64,000 bases of DNA, from positions 2,542,001-2,606,000 of the forward strand of contig NZ_CP159342.1 in NCBI RefSeq assembly GCF_040499845.1, read 5' to 3'. This DNA comes from Micromonospora sp. CCTCC AA 2012012 (GTDB lineage Bacteria; Actinomycetota; Actinomycetes; Mycobacteriales; Micromonosporaceae). This document shows positions 36,262 through 45,038 of the stretch, piece by piece (the first letter of the stretch is position 1; each line of letters starts with the position of its first letter). Both the position numbers and the translations under genes were made by a program. Under the pieces are notes generated by a model. That model saw nothing but the letters and a program-made list of their open reading frames with translations. It had not been told where the DNA came from and made no database searches.

Positions 36262-37023
36262 TCAGGGCATGACGAGGCCGCCGTCGACCGGCACGGTCAC
36301 CCCGGTCACGTACGACGAGGCGTCACTGGCCAGCCAGACGAGGGTGGCGGCGAGTTCCTCGTGCTCGCCGAGGCGGCCGGCCGGCGCCAGCGCCTTGATC
36401 ATCTCGAAGGTGGCCGGCTCCAACTGGTCGCTCATCTCCGAGGCGAAGAAGCCGGGGGCGATGCAGTTGACCCGGATGCCCTTGCGCCCGGTCCACTGCG
36501 CGGCCAGGTCGCGGGTCAGCCCGATCACGCCGGCCTTGCTGGACGCGTACGCGGCCTGCGGGATGCCGCCGGGGCGCAGGCCGATCACGCTGGAGATATT
36601 GACGATGGCGCCACCGTTCTTCGCGGCGCGGGCGAAGGCCTGCGCCATCCAGTAGCTGCCCATCAGGTTGACGTCGACGACCGAGCGGAACTGCTCGGGG
36701 GTCTCCCGGGTGGCGGGGACGGCGGTGCCCACACCGGCGTTGTTGACCAGCACGTCGACCCGACCGAAGGTCTCGACCGCGGTGGCGATCAGCGCCTCGC
36801 AGTCCTCGGGCCGGCTGACGTCGGTCGCGCGGGCCGCGTACCGCCGGCCGGCCTTCTCGACCAGCGCGCCGGTCTCCGGCAGCCGCTCGACGCGGCGGGC
36901 GCCGAGCACCACGTCGGCGCCGGCCTCGGCGAGCGCGCGGGCGAACGAGACGCCCAGACCGGAGGAGGCGCCGGTCACCACGGCGACCTTTCCGTCGAGG
37001 CGGAACCGGTCCATCACGCTCAC
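36262..37023 (-). CDS. Short-chain dehydrogenase/reductase (FabG-like)
   Basis: 253 residues from a GTG at 37023 with GAGGAG seven bases upstream; an ATG at 37014 is the other choice. SDR motifs: TGASSGLG (cofactor), [10 protein letters not shown], catalytic Ser (NISSVIGL), YASSK (Tyr-x3-Lys) and [15 protein letters not shown]. It could act in 3-hydroxyacyl-CoA oxidation. It is divergent from the acyl-CoA dehydrogenase gene across a palindromic operator. Confidence 0.92.
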   Translation of the reverse strand: MSVMDRFRLDGKVAVVTGASSGLGVSFARALAEAGADVVLGARRVERLPETGALVEKAGRRYAARATDVSRPEDCEALIATAVETFGRVDVLVNNAGVGTAVPATRETPEQFRSVVDVNLMGSYWMAQAFARAAKNGGAIVNISSVIGLRPGGIPQAAYASSKAGVIGLTRDLAAQWTGRKGIRVNCIAPGFFASEMSDQLEPATFEMIKALAPAGRLGEHEELAATLVWLASDASSYVTGVTVPVDGGLVMP

Positions 37024-37058
37024 CCTGGTGCTCCTCACGCTCACTGTGCTCTGGACGC

Positions 37059-37078
37059 CATACCGACCAGCCGGTATG
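37059..37078. promoter_or_regulatory. TetR-type operator in the SDR/acyl-CoA dehydrogenase divergent promoter
   Basis: CATACCGACCAGCCGGTATG is a palindrome with 7-bp perfect arms and a 6-base centre. It lies 36 bases upstream of the SDR start and 57 bases upstream of the dehydrogenase start. A TetR gene ends the dehydrogenase operon, so autoregulated control of both operons is the simple reading. Confidence 0.75.
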
Positions 37079-37134
37079 TTCGGCGTCCGGCGACGGTAGC
37101 GAGCCGCCGACTTGCCCGTCAATGGGAGGCAGCC

Positions 37135-38349
37135 ATGGACTTCGAACCGACCGCCCGGGCCGCGGAGCACCTGAAGCGACTCCAGGAGTTCATGGACGAG
37201 CACGTCTACCCGGCCGAGCCGGTCTACGCCGCCCAGCGCGCCGAACTCGCGGCGGCCGGCACGCCGCACCACCTCCCCGCCGTGGTCGAGGACCTCAAGG
37301 CCGAGGCCCGCCGCCGGGGGCTGTGGAACCTCTTCCTGCCCGACGTCTCCGGCCTCACCAACGTCGAGTACGCCCCGCTCGCCGAGCTGACCGGCCGCTC
37401 CATCGAACTGGCCCCGGAGGCGATCAACTGCGCGGCGCCGGACACCGGCAACATGGAGATCCTGCACATGTTCGGCACCGCCGAGCAGAAGGAGCGCTGG
37501 CTGCGGCCGCTGCTCGACGGCGAGATCCGCTCGGCGTTCGCGATGACCGAGCCGGACGTGGCCTCCAGCGACGCCACCAACATCTCCACCCGGATCGAGC
37601 GCGACGGCGACTCGTACGTCATCAACGGCCGCAAGTGGTGGACCACCGGCATCGCCGACCCGCGCTGCCGGATCATGATCCTGATGGGCAAGACCGACCC
37701 GTCGGCCGACACCCACCGGCAGCAGTCGATGATCCTCGTGCCGGTGGACACCCCCGGCGTCGAGGTGGTCCGCTCGCTGCCCGTCTTCGGCTACCACGAC
37801 CAGCACGGCCACGGCGAGGTCGTCTTCACCGACGTCCGGGTGCCGGTGGGCAACCTGCTCGGCGAGGCCGGCGGCGGCTTCGCCCTCGCCCAGGCCCGCC
37901 TCGGCCCCGGTCGCATCCACCACTGCATGCGCGCCATCGGCCTGGCCGAGCGGGCGCTGAGCCTGATGGTGCGGCGGGCCGCCAGCCGGGTCGCCTTCGG
38001 CCGGACCCTCGCCGAACAGGGTGTGGTGCAGCAGCAGATCGCCGAGTCCCGGATGGCGATCGAGCAGGCCCGACTGCTCACCCTCAAGGCGGCCTGGATG
38101 ATCGACCGGTACGGCGCGAAGGCGGCCCGTACCGAGATCGCCGCCATCAAGGTGGTGGCGCCCCGGGTCGCCCTCGACGTGCTCGACCGGGCGATCCAGG
38201 TGCACGGCGGCGCCGGGGTCTCCGACGACCTCCCGCTCGCCTCGATGTACGCCGGCGCCCGTACCCTGCGCATCGCCGACGGCCCCGACGAGGTGCACGT
38301 CCGCGACGTGGCCCGGCGGGAGATCCGGCGGCAGCTGGAGTCGCGGTGA
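37135..38349 (+). CDS. Acyl-CoA dehydrogenase (ACAD10/11-like)
   Basis: 404 residues with a GGGAGG RBS. Family features: long N-terminal helix region [59 protein letters not shown] (FAD/substrate loop), [43 protein letters not shown] and [16 protein letters not shown]. It introduces the 2,3 double bond in acyl-CoA. It ends in a GTGA overlap with the TetR gene. Confidence 0.93.
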   Translation: MDFEPTARAAEHLKRLQEFMDEHVYPAEPVYAAQRAELAAAGTPHHLPAVVEDLKAEARRRGLWNLFLPDVSGLTNVEYAPLAELTGRSIELAPEAINCAAPDTGNMEILHMFGTAEQKERWLRPLLDGEIRSAFAMTEPDVASSDATNISTRIERDGDSYVINGRKWWTTGIADPRCRIMILMGKTDPSADTHRQQSMILVPVDTPGVEVVRSLPVFGYHDQHGHGEVVFTDVRVPVGNLLGEAGGGFALAQARLGPGRIHHCMRAIGLAERALSLMVRRAASRVAFGRTLAEQGVVQQQIAESRMAIEQARLLTLKAAWMIDRYGAKAARTEIAAIKVVAPRVALDVLDRAIQVHGGAGVSDDLPLASMYAGARTLRIADGPDEVHVRDVARREIRRQLESR

Positions 38350-38969
38350 CCGTGGCGGCGACCGAACCGCGGGTCGTGGCCGCCCGGCGGCGGGTCCCCC
38401 GCGGTTCGGCCCGGCGCCACATCATCGCCGCCGCCACCGAACTGTTCGCCCGGCGCGGCTACGAGGCCACCAGCGTCCAGGAGATCGTGGCGGCGGCGGA
38501 GGTCACCAAGGGCGCCCTGTACCACTGGTTCGGGTCGAAGTCCGAGCTGCTCACCAGCATCTACCGGGAGCTGCTCGCCGAGCAGACCGCCCGGCTGCGG
38601 GACATCGCCGAGGGCCCCGGGCCGGTGCAGGAGCGGCTGCGCGCCGCCGCGCTCGACGTGGTCGCGCACACCGCCGACCACGTCGACGAGCTGACCGTCT
38701 GGGCCCGGTCGGCGCACCTGCTCGACGACGAGCAGGCCGAGGCCACCCGCCGGGAGCGGCGCGCCTATCACGACCTGTTCCGGGACCTGGTCCGCGAGGG
38801 TCAGGACGCCGGGGTGGTCCGCACCGACGTCTCCGCCACGGTGATCACGCACATGTTCCTCAGCGCGTTGGGCAACACGCACACCTGGTTCCGGCCGGAC
38901 GGCCCGCTGACCTTCGCGGAGGTCGGCGAGCAGCTCGTCGCGCTCTTCGTCGGCGGCCTGCGCCCCTGA
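38346..38969 (+). CDS. TetR-family regulator of the fatty-acid module
   Basis: 207 residues, GTG start overlapping the dehydrogenase stop. [57 protein letters not shown] (about 24-77). The C-terminal ligand domain is helical. Operon position and the nearby palindrome point to an acyl-CoA-responsive repressor; the ligand is inferred. Confidence 0.92.
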   Translation: MTVAATEPRVVAARRRVPRGSARRHIIAAATELFARRGYEATSVQEIVAAAEVTKGALYHWFGSKSELLTSIYRELLAEQTARLRDIAEGPGPVQERLRAAALDVVAHTADHVDELTVWARSAHLLDDEQAEATRRERRAYHDLFRDLVREGQDAGVVRTDVSATVITHMFLSALGNTHTWFRPDGPLTFAEVGEQLVALFVGGLRP

Positions 38970-38975
38970 CGCCGG

Positions 38976-40208
38976 TCAGTCCCGGCCACCGCCGGTCCGG
39001 CACCCGTCCCGGGCGCGGCGCAGGAAGTCCCGTTCGGCGGCGTTCGCGGTGCGGGCGATCGCCGCGTCGTACGCCCCAACGGCCTCGGCGTGCCGGCCGA
39101 GCCGTCGCAGCAGGTCGGCCCGGACCACGTGGAACACGTGATAGCCGGCCAGGTCGAGGTCGTCGACGAGGGCGAGCGCGGCGGCCGGGCCGGTCACCTC
39201 GGCCACCGCGACCGCCCGGTTGAGGGCCACCACCGGGCTCGGGGCGTACGCCATGAGCTGGTCGTACAGGGCGAGGATCTGGGCCCAGTCGGTGTCGGCG
39301 GCGGTCCGCGCGTCGGCGTGCACGGCGTTGATCGCCGCCTGGATCTGGTACGGGCCGGGCCGGTCCCGCCGCAGGCAGCGCCGGACCAGCGCCTGCCCCT
39401 CAGCGACCAGCTCACGGTCCCAACGGTCCCGGTCCTGCTCGCCCAGCGGGACCAGCCCCCCGTCCGGGCCGGTACGCGCCGGTCGACGCGCCTCGGTGAG
39501 CAGCATCAGCGCGAGCAGCCCGAGCGCCTCCGGCTCGTCCGGCATCAGCTCGACGAGCAGCCGGCCGAGCCGGATCGCCTCGGCGCACAGCTCGGTGCGG
39601 ACCAGCCGCTCCCCCGCGCTGGCGGTGTGCCCCTCGGTGAAGATCAGATAGAGCACCGCCAGCACCGCGCGGAGCCGGTCGGGCAGGTCCGCGTCACGGG
39701 GCACCCGGTACGGGATCCCGGCGTCCCGGATCTTCGCCTTGGCCCGGACCAGCCGCTGGGCCATCGTCGACTCCGGCACCAGGAAGGCGCGGGCGATCTC
39801 GGTGGTGCTCAGCCCGCCGAGCAGGCGCAGGGTCAGCGCGACCCGGGCGCCGGTGCCGAGTGCCGGATGACAGCAGGTGAAGATCAGGCGGAGCCGGTCG
39901 TCGCGCACGGGTCCCTCCTCGGCCGGTACGTCGGGGGCGTGCAGCAGGGCGGCCTGGGCGTGCCGGTCGGCGCGGGTGGCCTCGCGGCGCAGCCGGTCGA
40001 CGGCCCGGTTGCGGGCGGTGGTGATGATCCAGCCGGCCGGGCTCGGCGGCAGGCCCCGGGTGGGCCAGTGGTCCACGGCGGTGGTGAAGGCGTCCTGGAC
40101 CGCCTCCTCGGCGAGGTCGATGTCGCCGAGGAGGCGGACCAGGACGGCGACCGCGCGGCCGTACTCCGCGCGGAACACCCGTTCGACGTCGGTGGGTTCG
40201 GGTGGCAC
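38976..40208 (-). CDS. ECF sigma factor with TPR-like C-terminal extension (ECF42 type)
   Basis: 410 residues, about twice the usual ECF length. Sigma region 2 ([69 protein letters not shown]) and region 4 ([42 protein letters not shown]) are followed by a roughly 220-residue helical extension ([43 protein letters not shown]). That layout next to a DGPF protein is the ECF42 signature. There is no anti-sigma gene. Confidence 0.9.
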   Translation of the reverse strand: MPPEPTDVERVFRAEYGRAVAVLVRLLGDIDLAEEAVQDAFTTAVDHWPTRGLPPSPAGWIITTARNRAVDRLRREATRADRHAQAALLHAPDVPAEEGPVRDDRLRLIFTCCHPALGTGARVALTLRLLGGLSTTEIARAFLVPESTMAQRLVRAKAKIRDAGIPYRVPRDADLPDRLRAVLAVLYLIFTEGHTASAGERLVRTELCAEAIRLGRLLVELMPDEPEALGLLALMLLTEARRPARTGPDGGLVPLGEQDRDRWDRELVAEGQALVRRCLRRDRPGPYQIQAAINAVHADARTAADTDWAQILALYDQLMAYAPSPVVALNRAVAVAEVTGPAAALALVDDLDLAGYHVFHVVRADLLRRLGRHAEAVGAYDAAIARTANAAERDFLRRARDGCRTGGGRD

Positions 40209-40212
40209 GGGT

Positions 40213-40563
40213 TCAGGCGTCGCCGCGGAACGGGCGGACCTCGATCGGCAGGGTGGTGGCGAGGGCGTAGCGGCGGCCCCACTCCAGGGCGGCGTCGAGG
40301 TCGGGGGCGGTGATGACGGTGACGCCGCCGAGATACTCCTTGCCCTCGGCGAAGGGCCCGTCGGTGACCAGCACCTCGTCGCCCTGCGGTCGCAGCACGG
40401 TCGCCGTCTCGGGGGCGTGCAGGCCGTTGCCGAAGACCCACGAGCCGGCCGCCACCAGGTCGTCGTGGATGACGCCGACCTTGCGCATCACCTCGGCCAG
40501 GAAGTCCGGGTCGGGCCGGTCCCGCCCGGCGGGCTGGTACATGCTGATCAGGTACTGCTTCAT
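40213..40563 (-). CDS. DGPF/YCII-domain protein, ECF42 partner
   Basis: 116 residues from an ATG with GAGGAGGA four bases upstream. Contains the diagnostic [19 protein letters not shown] segment. Such proteins are co-encoded with ECF42 sigma factors and may sense or modulate them; mechanism is not settled. It lies four bases upstream of the sigma gene, on the same strand. Confidence 0.9.
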   Translation of the reverse strand: MKQYLISMYQPAGRDRPDPDFLAEVMRKVGVIHDDLVAAGSWVFGNGLHAPETATVLRPQGDEVLVTDGPFAEGKEYLGGVTVITAPDLDAALEWGRRYALATTLPIEVRPFRGDA

Positions 40564-40663
40564 GCGGTCCTCCTCGAAGCCGGCGGGCTGCCGACCTTCC
40601 ACCCTCCACACGAACGGGCCGGGCCCGGATCGACACGCCGCACGAGATCGGGTCGGCACGGAC

Positions 40664-40780
40664 CGGAGGGCAAAGAAAATCTTCGATACATCTATTGAAG
40701 TTTATCTTCACCTTGTGACCTAATGTTGACAGTTCCTTTCGCCACTCCCGCCGCCCAGCGGCACCCCCCAGGGAGGAAAG
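40664..40780 (+). promoter_or_regulatory. Unusually AT-rich promoter region of the GH25 lysozyme gene
   Basis: The segment about 40671-40738 is strikingly AT-rich for this genome. It contains CTTCGATACATCTATTGAAG (40680-40699), an imperfect palindrome (16 of 20). TTGAAG at about 40694 followed 18 bases later by CCTAAT is a candidate -35/-10. The first gene on + starts at 40781 with GGGAGGAAAG upstream. Confidence 0.5.
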
Positions 40781-41527
40781 ATGCACCGTCCCCTGCGTCA
40801 GGCGTTGCGCACCGCCGCCGCCGCGCTCGTCGCCACGGTCACCGTGGCCGCCTCGGCCACCCTCGGCGCGACTCCCGCCAGCGCCGCGCCGGCCGGCCTG
40901 CCCGGCATGGACGTCTCCGGCTACCAGGGCAACGTCAACTGGTCCGCCGCGTGGAGCAACGGCGCCCGCTTCGCGTACGTCAAGGCCACCGAGGGCACCG
41001 GCTACACCAACCCGTACTTCGCCCAGCAGTACAACGGCTCCTACAACGTCGGCATGATCCGGGGCTCCTACCACTTCGCCCTGCCCGACCGCTCCAGCGG
41101 TGCCACCCAGGCGAACTACTTCGTCGACCACGGCGGCGGCTGGTCCCGGGACGGCAAGACGCTGCCCGGCGCGCTCGACATCGAGTACAACCCGTACGGC
41201 TCGACCTGCTACGGACTGAGCCAGTCCTCGATGCGCAGCTGGATCGCCTCGTTCGTCAACCAGTACTACTCGCGTACCGGGCGGTGGGCCACCATCTACA
41301 CCACCACCGACTGGTGGAGCACCTGCACCGGCAACACCTCGCAGTTCTCCGCCAACAACCCGCTCTGGATCGCCCGGTACTCCAGCAGCGTGGGCACCCT
41401 GCCGGCCGGCTGGGGCACGTACTCCTTCTGGCAGTGGTCCTCCTCCGGTGTCTTCCCCGGCGACCAGAACGTCTGGAACGGCACCCTGGACCGGCTCCGG
41501 GTGCTGGCCTGCAACGGCACCTGCTGA
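40781..41527 (+). CDS. Secreted GH25 muramidase (lysozyme)
   Basis: 248 residues. A Sec signal peptide ends near TPASAA/PAG. The catalytic domain has GMDVSGYQGNVNW, FAYVKATEGTGYTNPYFAQQY, GSYHFALP, the catalytic LDIEYNPYG (Asp and Glu) and FWQWSSSGVFPG, all GH25 hallmarks. It cleaves MurNAc-GlcNAc bonds. A peptidoglycan amidase gene follows, so the pair would degrade or remodel cell wall. Confidence 0.95.
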   Translation: MHRPLRQALRTAAAALVATVTVAASATLGATPASAAPAGLPGMDVSGYQGNVNWSAAWSNGARFAYVKATEGTGYTNPYFAQQYNGSYNVGMIRGSYHFALPDRSSGATQANYFVDHGGGWSRDGKTLPGALDIEYNPYGSTCYGLSQSSMRSWIASFVNQYYSRTGRWATIYTTTDWWSTCTGNTSQFSANNPLWIARYSSSVGTLPAGWGTYSFWQWSSSGVFPGDQNVWNGTLDRLRVLACNGTC

Positions 41528-41532
41528 CCCGC

Positions 41533-41564
41533 GCCGGTGGCGGGCCGCCCGGCCCGCCACCGGC
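41533..41564 (+). terminator. Perfect hairpin between lysozyme and amidase genes
   Basis: 14-bp perfect stem (GCCGGTGGCGGGCC and complement) with a GCCC loop, starting 5 bases after the lysozyme stop. It may limit read-through into the amidase gene. Confidence 0.72.
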
Positions 41565-41586
41565 ACCATCCCGTGAGGAGGTACCG

Positions 41587-42258
41587 ATGTCCGCTCCCCT
41601 GCCCCGGCGGGCCGTGCTGCGCGGCGCCGTCCTGCTCGGCGCCGCCGCCGGCGTCACCGCCCTCGGTCAGCTCACCGGCGACCGGAGCGCGCGGGCCGTC
41701 ACCACGCGGGTCGACCAGCCGACGATCGCCAACTGCGCCACCTGGGGCGCCCGGCCGCCGTCGTCGGCGGTGACCGTGCTGCAGAACCGCCCCAACAAGA
41801 TCATCATCCACCACACCGCGTTCCCGAACTCGACCGACTACAGCCTGGCCCACGCCTACCAGAACTCCCGGGACATCCAGGACCTGCACATGGACACCAA
41901 CGGCTGGCTCGACTCGGGGCAGCACTTCACCAACAGCCGTGGCGGCTTCCTCACCGAGGGGCGGCACGGCAGCCTCTACGGGCTGCTGCACGGGCAGACC
42001 ATGGTGCAGGGCGCGCACTGCGTCGGGCAGAACAGCCAGGCCATCGGCATCGAGAACGAGGGCACCTATCTCGACGTGCAGCCCCCGCAGGCGCTCTGGG
42101 ACAGCCTCGTGCTCTTCTGCGCGTTCACCTGCCAGCAGTACGCGATCCCGGCCACCGAGATCTACGGGCACAAGGACTTCAACTCCACGCAGTGCCCGGG
42201 CCTGCTGCACGACCGGCTGCCCGAACTGCGCAGCGCGGTGGCCGCCCGGATCGGCTGA
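41587..42258 (+). CDS. Secreted N-acetylmuramoyl-L-alanine amidase (Amidase_2/PGRP-like)
   Basis: 223 residues with a GAGGAGG RBS. The N-terminus RRAVLRGAVLLGAAAG looks like a Tat signal. Zinc ligands of the T7-lysozyme-like fold: His in IIIHHTAFPN, His and Cys in YGHKDFNSTQCPG. Further conserved features are GWLDSGQHFTNSRGG and HCVGQNSQAIGIENEG. It cuts the lactyl-peptide amide of peptidoglycan and is paired with the preceding lysozyme. Confidence 0.93.
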   Translation: MSAPLPRRAVLRGAVLLGAAAGVTALGQLTGDRSARAVTTRVDQPTIANCATWGARPPSSAVTVLQNRPNKIIIHHTAFPNSTDYSLAHAYQNSRDIQDLHMDTNGWLDSGQHFTNSRGGFLTEGRHGSLYGLLHGQTMVQGAHCVGQNSQAIGIENEGTYLDVQPPQALWDSLVLFCAFTCQQYAIPATEIYGHKDFNSTQCPGLLHDRLPELRSAVAARIG

Positions 42259-42312
42259 CCCGGCACCCACCCGCCCGCGATCGTGCCGACGGCCGCAGGT
42301 GCTCCTCAGGAC

Positions 42313-42381
42313 GCCACGAACGTGATGGCAAGGATGAATCAGGCCACGACCGCGATTCATCGTTGCCGTCACGTTCGTGGC
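42313..42381. repeat. Long imperfect palindrome (REP-like or terminator)
   Basis: Arms of about 28 bases starting GCCACGAACGTGA and ending TCACGTTCGTGGC pair with two mismatches around a 10-base loop. It lies 55 bases after the amidase stop. There is no T-tract. It could act as a terminator or be a dispersed palindrome; its sequence differs from the GATCATG elements. Confidence 0.7.
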
Positions 42382-42474
42382 GCGTCCGGACCCCATCCGC
42401 TCCCGCCGGGCTCCACGGCGGCGAGACCGTCGCGGACGACCCGGACTCGGACGCGCCGGCCCGGCGTCGATGCT

Positions 42475-42501
42475 GCTTATATAAGCGCGGTCTGATATAA
42501 A
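42475..42501 (+). promoter_or_regulatory. ArsR promoter/operator: GCTTATATAAGC palindrome and -10
   Basis: Perfect 12-bp palindrome GCTTATATAAGC (42475-42486) followed by TATAAA at 42496-42501. The GTG start is at 42509, so transcription would begin at or next to the start codon (leaderless). The palindrome is a likely site for the ArsR-type product. Confidence 0.65.
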
Positions 42502-42508
42502 AGGTCTC

Positions 42509-42874
42509 GTGCACGCCTTCGACGTCCTCGGGGATCCGGTCCGCCGCCGGATCCTCGAACTGCTGGCCGAAGGTGAGCAGACCGCCGGCGCCATCGGCGC
42601 GACGGTCCAGCAGGAGTTCGGCATCTCCCAGCCCGCCGTGTCGCAGCACCTCAAGGTGCTGCGGGACAACGGCTTCGCGACCGTACGCCCCGAGGGCACC
42701 CGCCGCCTCTACGCGGTGGACCCGGGGCCGCTGCACCAGATCGACGCCTGGCTGGAGCACTTCCGCCGGTTCTGGACGCCACCGTTGGAGGCGCTCGCCA
42801 CCGAGCTGGCCCGGGGGCGACGGGAGCGACGGCTGCGGGGCGAGGGCACCGACGACACGAGGAGCAACCCATGA
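42509..42874 (+). CDS. ArsR-family (SmtB/ArsR wHTH) regulator
   Basis: 121 residues from a GTG. The wHTH is FDVLGDPVRRRILELLAEGEQTAGAIGATVQQEFGISQPAVSQHLKVLRDNGFATVRPEGTRRLYAVD. It has no metal-site cysteines, like the ArsR proteins paired with SRPBCC partners. It ends in an ATGA overlap with that partner. Confidence 0.9.
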   Translation: MHAFDVLGDPVRRRILELLAEGEQTAGAIGATVQQEFGISQPAVSQHLKVLRDNGFATVRPEGTRRLYAVDPGPLHQIDAWLEHFRRFWTPPLEALATELARGRRERRLRGEGTDDTRSNP

Positions 42875-43512
42875 TCAACGTGATCGGGCAGATCAGCGAC
42901 GTGGACCGCACCGTCGGCAGCCGTACGCTGCCCGCCGGGCAGGCCCGGGTCAGCACCGTCAGCCAGACGTACGACACGTCCCTGGACGATCTCTGGGACG
43001 CCTGCACGAGCGCCGAGCGGATCCCGCGCTGGTTCCTGCCGATCTCCGGCGACCTGACGCTGCACGGCCGCTACCAGCTCGAAGGGAACGCGGGCGGCAC
43101 GGTGGAACGCTGCGACCCGCCGCACAGCTTCACCGCCACCTGGGAGTACGGCGACGAGGTGAGCTGGATCGAGGTCCGGCTCACCCCGGCCGGCGACGGG
43201 CGCAGCCGGTTCACCCTGGACCACGTCGCGCACGTCGACGACCAGCGCTGGCTCGAGTTCGGGCCGGGCGCGGTCGGCGTCGGCTGGGACATGGGCCTGC
43301 TCGGCCTGGCCTCCCACCTGGCGGCGGACGGCAGCGGGGTCCTGCCGTCGCAGGCCGCGGCGTGGCTGGGCACCGACGAGGCCCGCCGGTTCATCACCCT
43401 CAGCAGCGAGCGGTGGGCCGAGGCGAGCATCGCGGCCGGCACGCCGGTCGACGAGGCGCGCGCGGCGCAGGCCCGCACCACCGCCGCGTACACCGGGGTG
43501 CCGGCCTCCTGA
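42871..43512 (+). CDS. SRPBCC (AHSA1/START-like) family protein
   Basis: 213 residues. SRPBCC/AHSA1 pattern: VSQTYDTSLDDLWDACTSAERIPRWFLPISGDLTLHGRYQLEGNAGGTVERCDPPHSFTATWEYGDEVSWIEVRLTPAGDGRSRFTLDHV. It presumably binds a hydrophobic ligand. It is translationally coupled to the ArsR gene and may help inform it. Confidence 0.9.
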   Translation: MINVIGQISDVDRTVGSRTLPAGQARVSTVSQTYDTSLDDLWDACTSAERIPRWFLPISGDLTLHGRYQLEGNAGGTVERCDPPHSFTATWEYGDEVSWIEVRLTPAGDGRSRFTLDHVAHVDDQRWLEFGPGAVGVGWDMGLLGLASHLAADGSGVLPSQAAAWLGTDEARRFITLSSERWAEASIAAGTPVDEARAAQARTTAAYTGVPAS

Positions 43513-43533
43513 CCACGGCCCGGGCGGCCGCTG

Positions 43534-43611
43534 CCCGATGGCCCGGGGGCACGGGGGCCCGGGGCATCGGGCGGCGGGGTCGCGCCCCGGGTGACCGGGG
43601 CGCGACCCGCC
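43534..43611. terminator. Two adjacent strong hairpins between convergent genes
   Basis: Hairpin A (about 43534-43571) has arms beginning CCCGATGGCCCGGG with its near-complement. Hairpin B (43577-43608) has a perfect 14-bp stem GGGTCGCGCCCCGG with a 4-base loop. Both lie between the SRPBCC stop and the convergent GNAT stop, so they probably act as a bidirectional terminator. Confidence 0.75.
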
Positions 43612-43614
43612 GTC

Positions 43615-44502
43615 TCAGCCGGCGGGCTCGAAGATCACCCGGGCCCGCACCTGCCGGAAGCCGGTCCGTTCCAGGTCCGCCAGCACCGCCACCCGGTGGC
43701 CGTCCACGTCGGCCACCACCTCCCGGGCACCGCCCTCGGCGAGCACCCGGACCGCCGCCACCAGCAGCTCGTCCCGGGCGTCCCCGTCGAGCAGCCCGAG
43801 GTAGGCCAGCAGCGGATAGCACGCGTCCCCGGCCGTGCCGGCCAGGCCGACCGGCCGCCCCGCGTCCAAGGCGATCCGCCAGTCCGTCGGCGGGCCGGTC
43901 AGCCAGGCCAGCGGATCCGTGGCGAGGTCCACCCCGGCCACCGCCCGCGCCGTCTCCCGGCCGGTCAGCACGTCCGGCTCGGCGATCCGGGCGACCAGGG
44001 CGTCGATCTCCTCCCGGTCGGCGGCCGGGCGGACGGCGTACCGACCGGAGGTCGCCGGCAGGGGCGCGCCGGCCCAGGTGCAGCGCAGTCGCTCGCCCCG
44101 CTCGACCAGCCCGGCCAGCCGCGCCGCGGCCATCGGCGCCTCGACCACGGCCAGCACCTCCGGCCGGCGACGCCAGTACGCGGGCAGTGCGGCGTAGTAG
44201 GCGCGGGGACCGCCGAACGCCTCGTGGGCGGCCCGCAGCAGCGCGGCGCCCACCGCCGGCTCGGCGGCCAGGTCGAACCGTTCCAGCCAGGGGTCACCGA
44301 CGGCGCCCGGCAGGTGGAGCCAGGCGGCCCGGCCGACCACCCGACCGGCGCGCAGGGCGACCCAGGTGTTCTCGGGGCGGTAGCCGCGCCCGGCGACGCC
44401 GTCGGCATAGGCGACCTGGCGGAGCTGGGGCAGCGGATCGGGCATGGAGTCGAAGAGCGCTTCCTCGCCCGCGACGAGCGGGCGGATGACCACGTCGGTC
44501 AC
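43615..44502 (-). CDS. GNAT-fold acetyltransferase-like protein
   Basis: 295 residues from a GTG with GGAGGAT seven bases upstream. The C-terminal half has GNAT-like features (VGLAGTAGDACYPLLAYLGLLDGDARDELLVAAVRVLAEGGAREVVADVDGHRVAVLADLERTGFRQVRARVIFEPAG). The N-terminal half (NTWVALRAGRVVGRAAWLHLPGAVGDPWLERFDLAAEPAVGAALLRAAHEAF) looks like a second, degenerate GNAT repeat. Substrate is unknown. A 16-codon ORF with a strong SD lies just upstream. Confidence 0.78.
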   Translation of the reverse strand: MTDVVIRPLVAGEEALFDSMPDPLPQLRQVAYADGVAGRGYRPENTWVALRAGRVVGRAAWLHLPGAVGDPWLERFDLAAEPAVGAALLRAAHEAFGGPRAYYAALPAYWRRRPEVLAVVEAPMAAARLAGLVERGERLRCTWAGAPLPATSGRYAVRPAADREEIDALVARIAEPDVLTGRETARAVAGVDLATDPLAWLTGPPTDWRIALDAGRPVGLAGTAGDACYPLLAYLGLLDGDARDELLVAAVRVLAEGGAREVVADVDGHRVAVLADLERTGFRQVRARVIFEPAG

Positions 44503-44534
44503 AGATTGATCCTCCGGAGAGCGGACGCCCCGGC

Positions 44535-44585
44535 TCAGACCCGCGTGGACGCCGGAACGCGGAGGGGGCGCAGAACATCGGACAT
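44535..44585 (-). CDS. Putative 16-residue leader peptide upstream of the GNAT gene
   Basis: ATG at 44585 preceded by AAGGAGGT with 7-base spacing, the best SD in this area. It is read as MSDVLRPLRVPASTRV and then TGA. The stop is 32 bases before the GNAT GTG. There is no Cys run or Trp/His run. The strong SD in front of a tiny ORF in the 5' region suggests a translated leader, possibly an attenuator; expression is unproven. Confidence 0.5.
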   Translation of the reverse strand: MSDVLRPLRVPASTRV

Positions 44586-44702
44586 CGTTCTGACCTCCTT
44601 CCGGCTCGACGGCGTCCCTCGAACCTAGTCGACGCACCCGCGGGCCGCAACGACGTGCCGGGCCGGTGGCGGCCGGTGGCCGGGCGGGTAACGTGCTTCG
44701 GC

Positions 44703-45032
44703 GTGACCGGCGCACCGTACTCGCACTGCTCGTACTGCGGCGCGGCCTATCCGGCGGAGGCCGGCTGGCCGCGGGTCTGCGCCGCCTGCGAGGAGACCGG
44801 CCTGCTGGCCGAGGCCGGGCAGGCGCGGCTCTTCGCGGTGCACGGCGCGCCGGCCGGCGGCACCATGATGGTCTTCGGGGTGCTGCCGGAACGGGCGGCC
44901 GAGGACCTGCCGCCCTCCGCGCCGACCGAGGAGGCGACCGAGTGGCTGGTCGTCACCGAGCCGGTCGAGCTGGCCTTCTCCACCCACACCCGGGTGCTGG
45001 CCGACTTCCTCGCCGGCCGGCCCCCGGTCTGA
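44703..45032 (+). pseudogene. NUDIX hydrolase with internal deletion removing the Nudix box
   Basis: 109 residues, open throughout. The N-terminus GAPYSHCSYCGAAYPAEAGWPRVCAAC is the zinc ribbon that normally precedes a NUDIX domain. It is joined directly to ETGLLAEAGQARLFAVHGAPAGGTMMVFGVLPERAAEDLPPSAPTEEATEWLVVTEPVELAFSTHTRVLADFLAG, which is the region that normally follows the Nudix box (the ETG being the end of the ...REETG helix). About 50 residues, including the whole GX5EX7REUXEEXGU box, are missing. The deletion is in frame, so a non-catalytic protein could still be made. Alternatively this is a short paralogue. Confidence 0.68.
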
Positions 45033-45038
45033 TCCCGC

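Noticed and set aside
44535..44585. Cysteine attenuator leader
   Set aside because: The leader has no cysteine codons and the downstream gene is not a sulfur gene.
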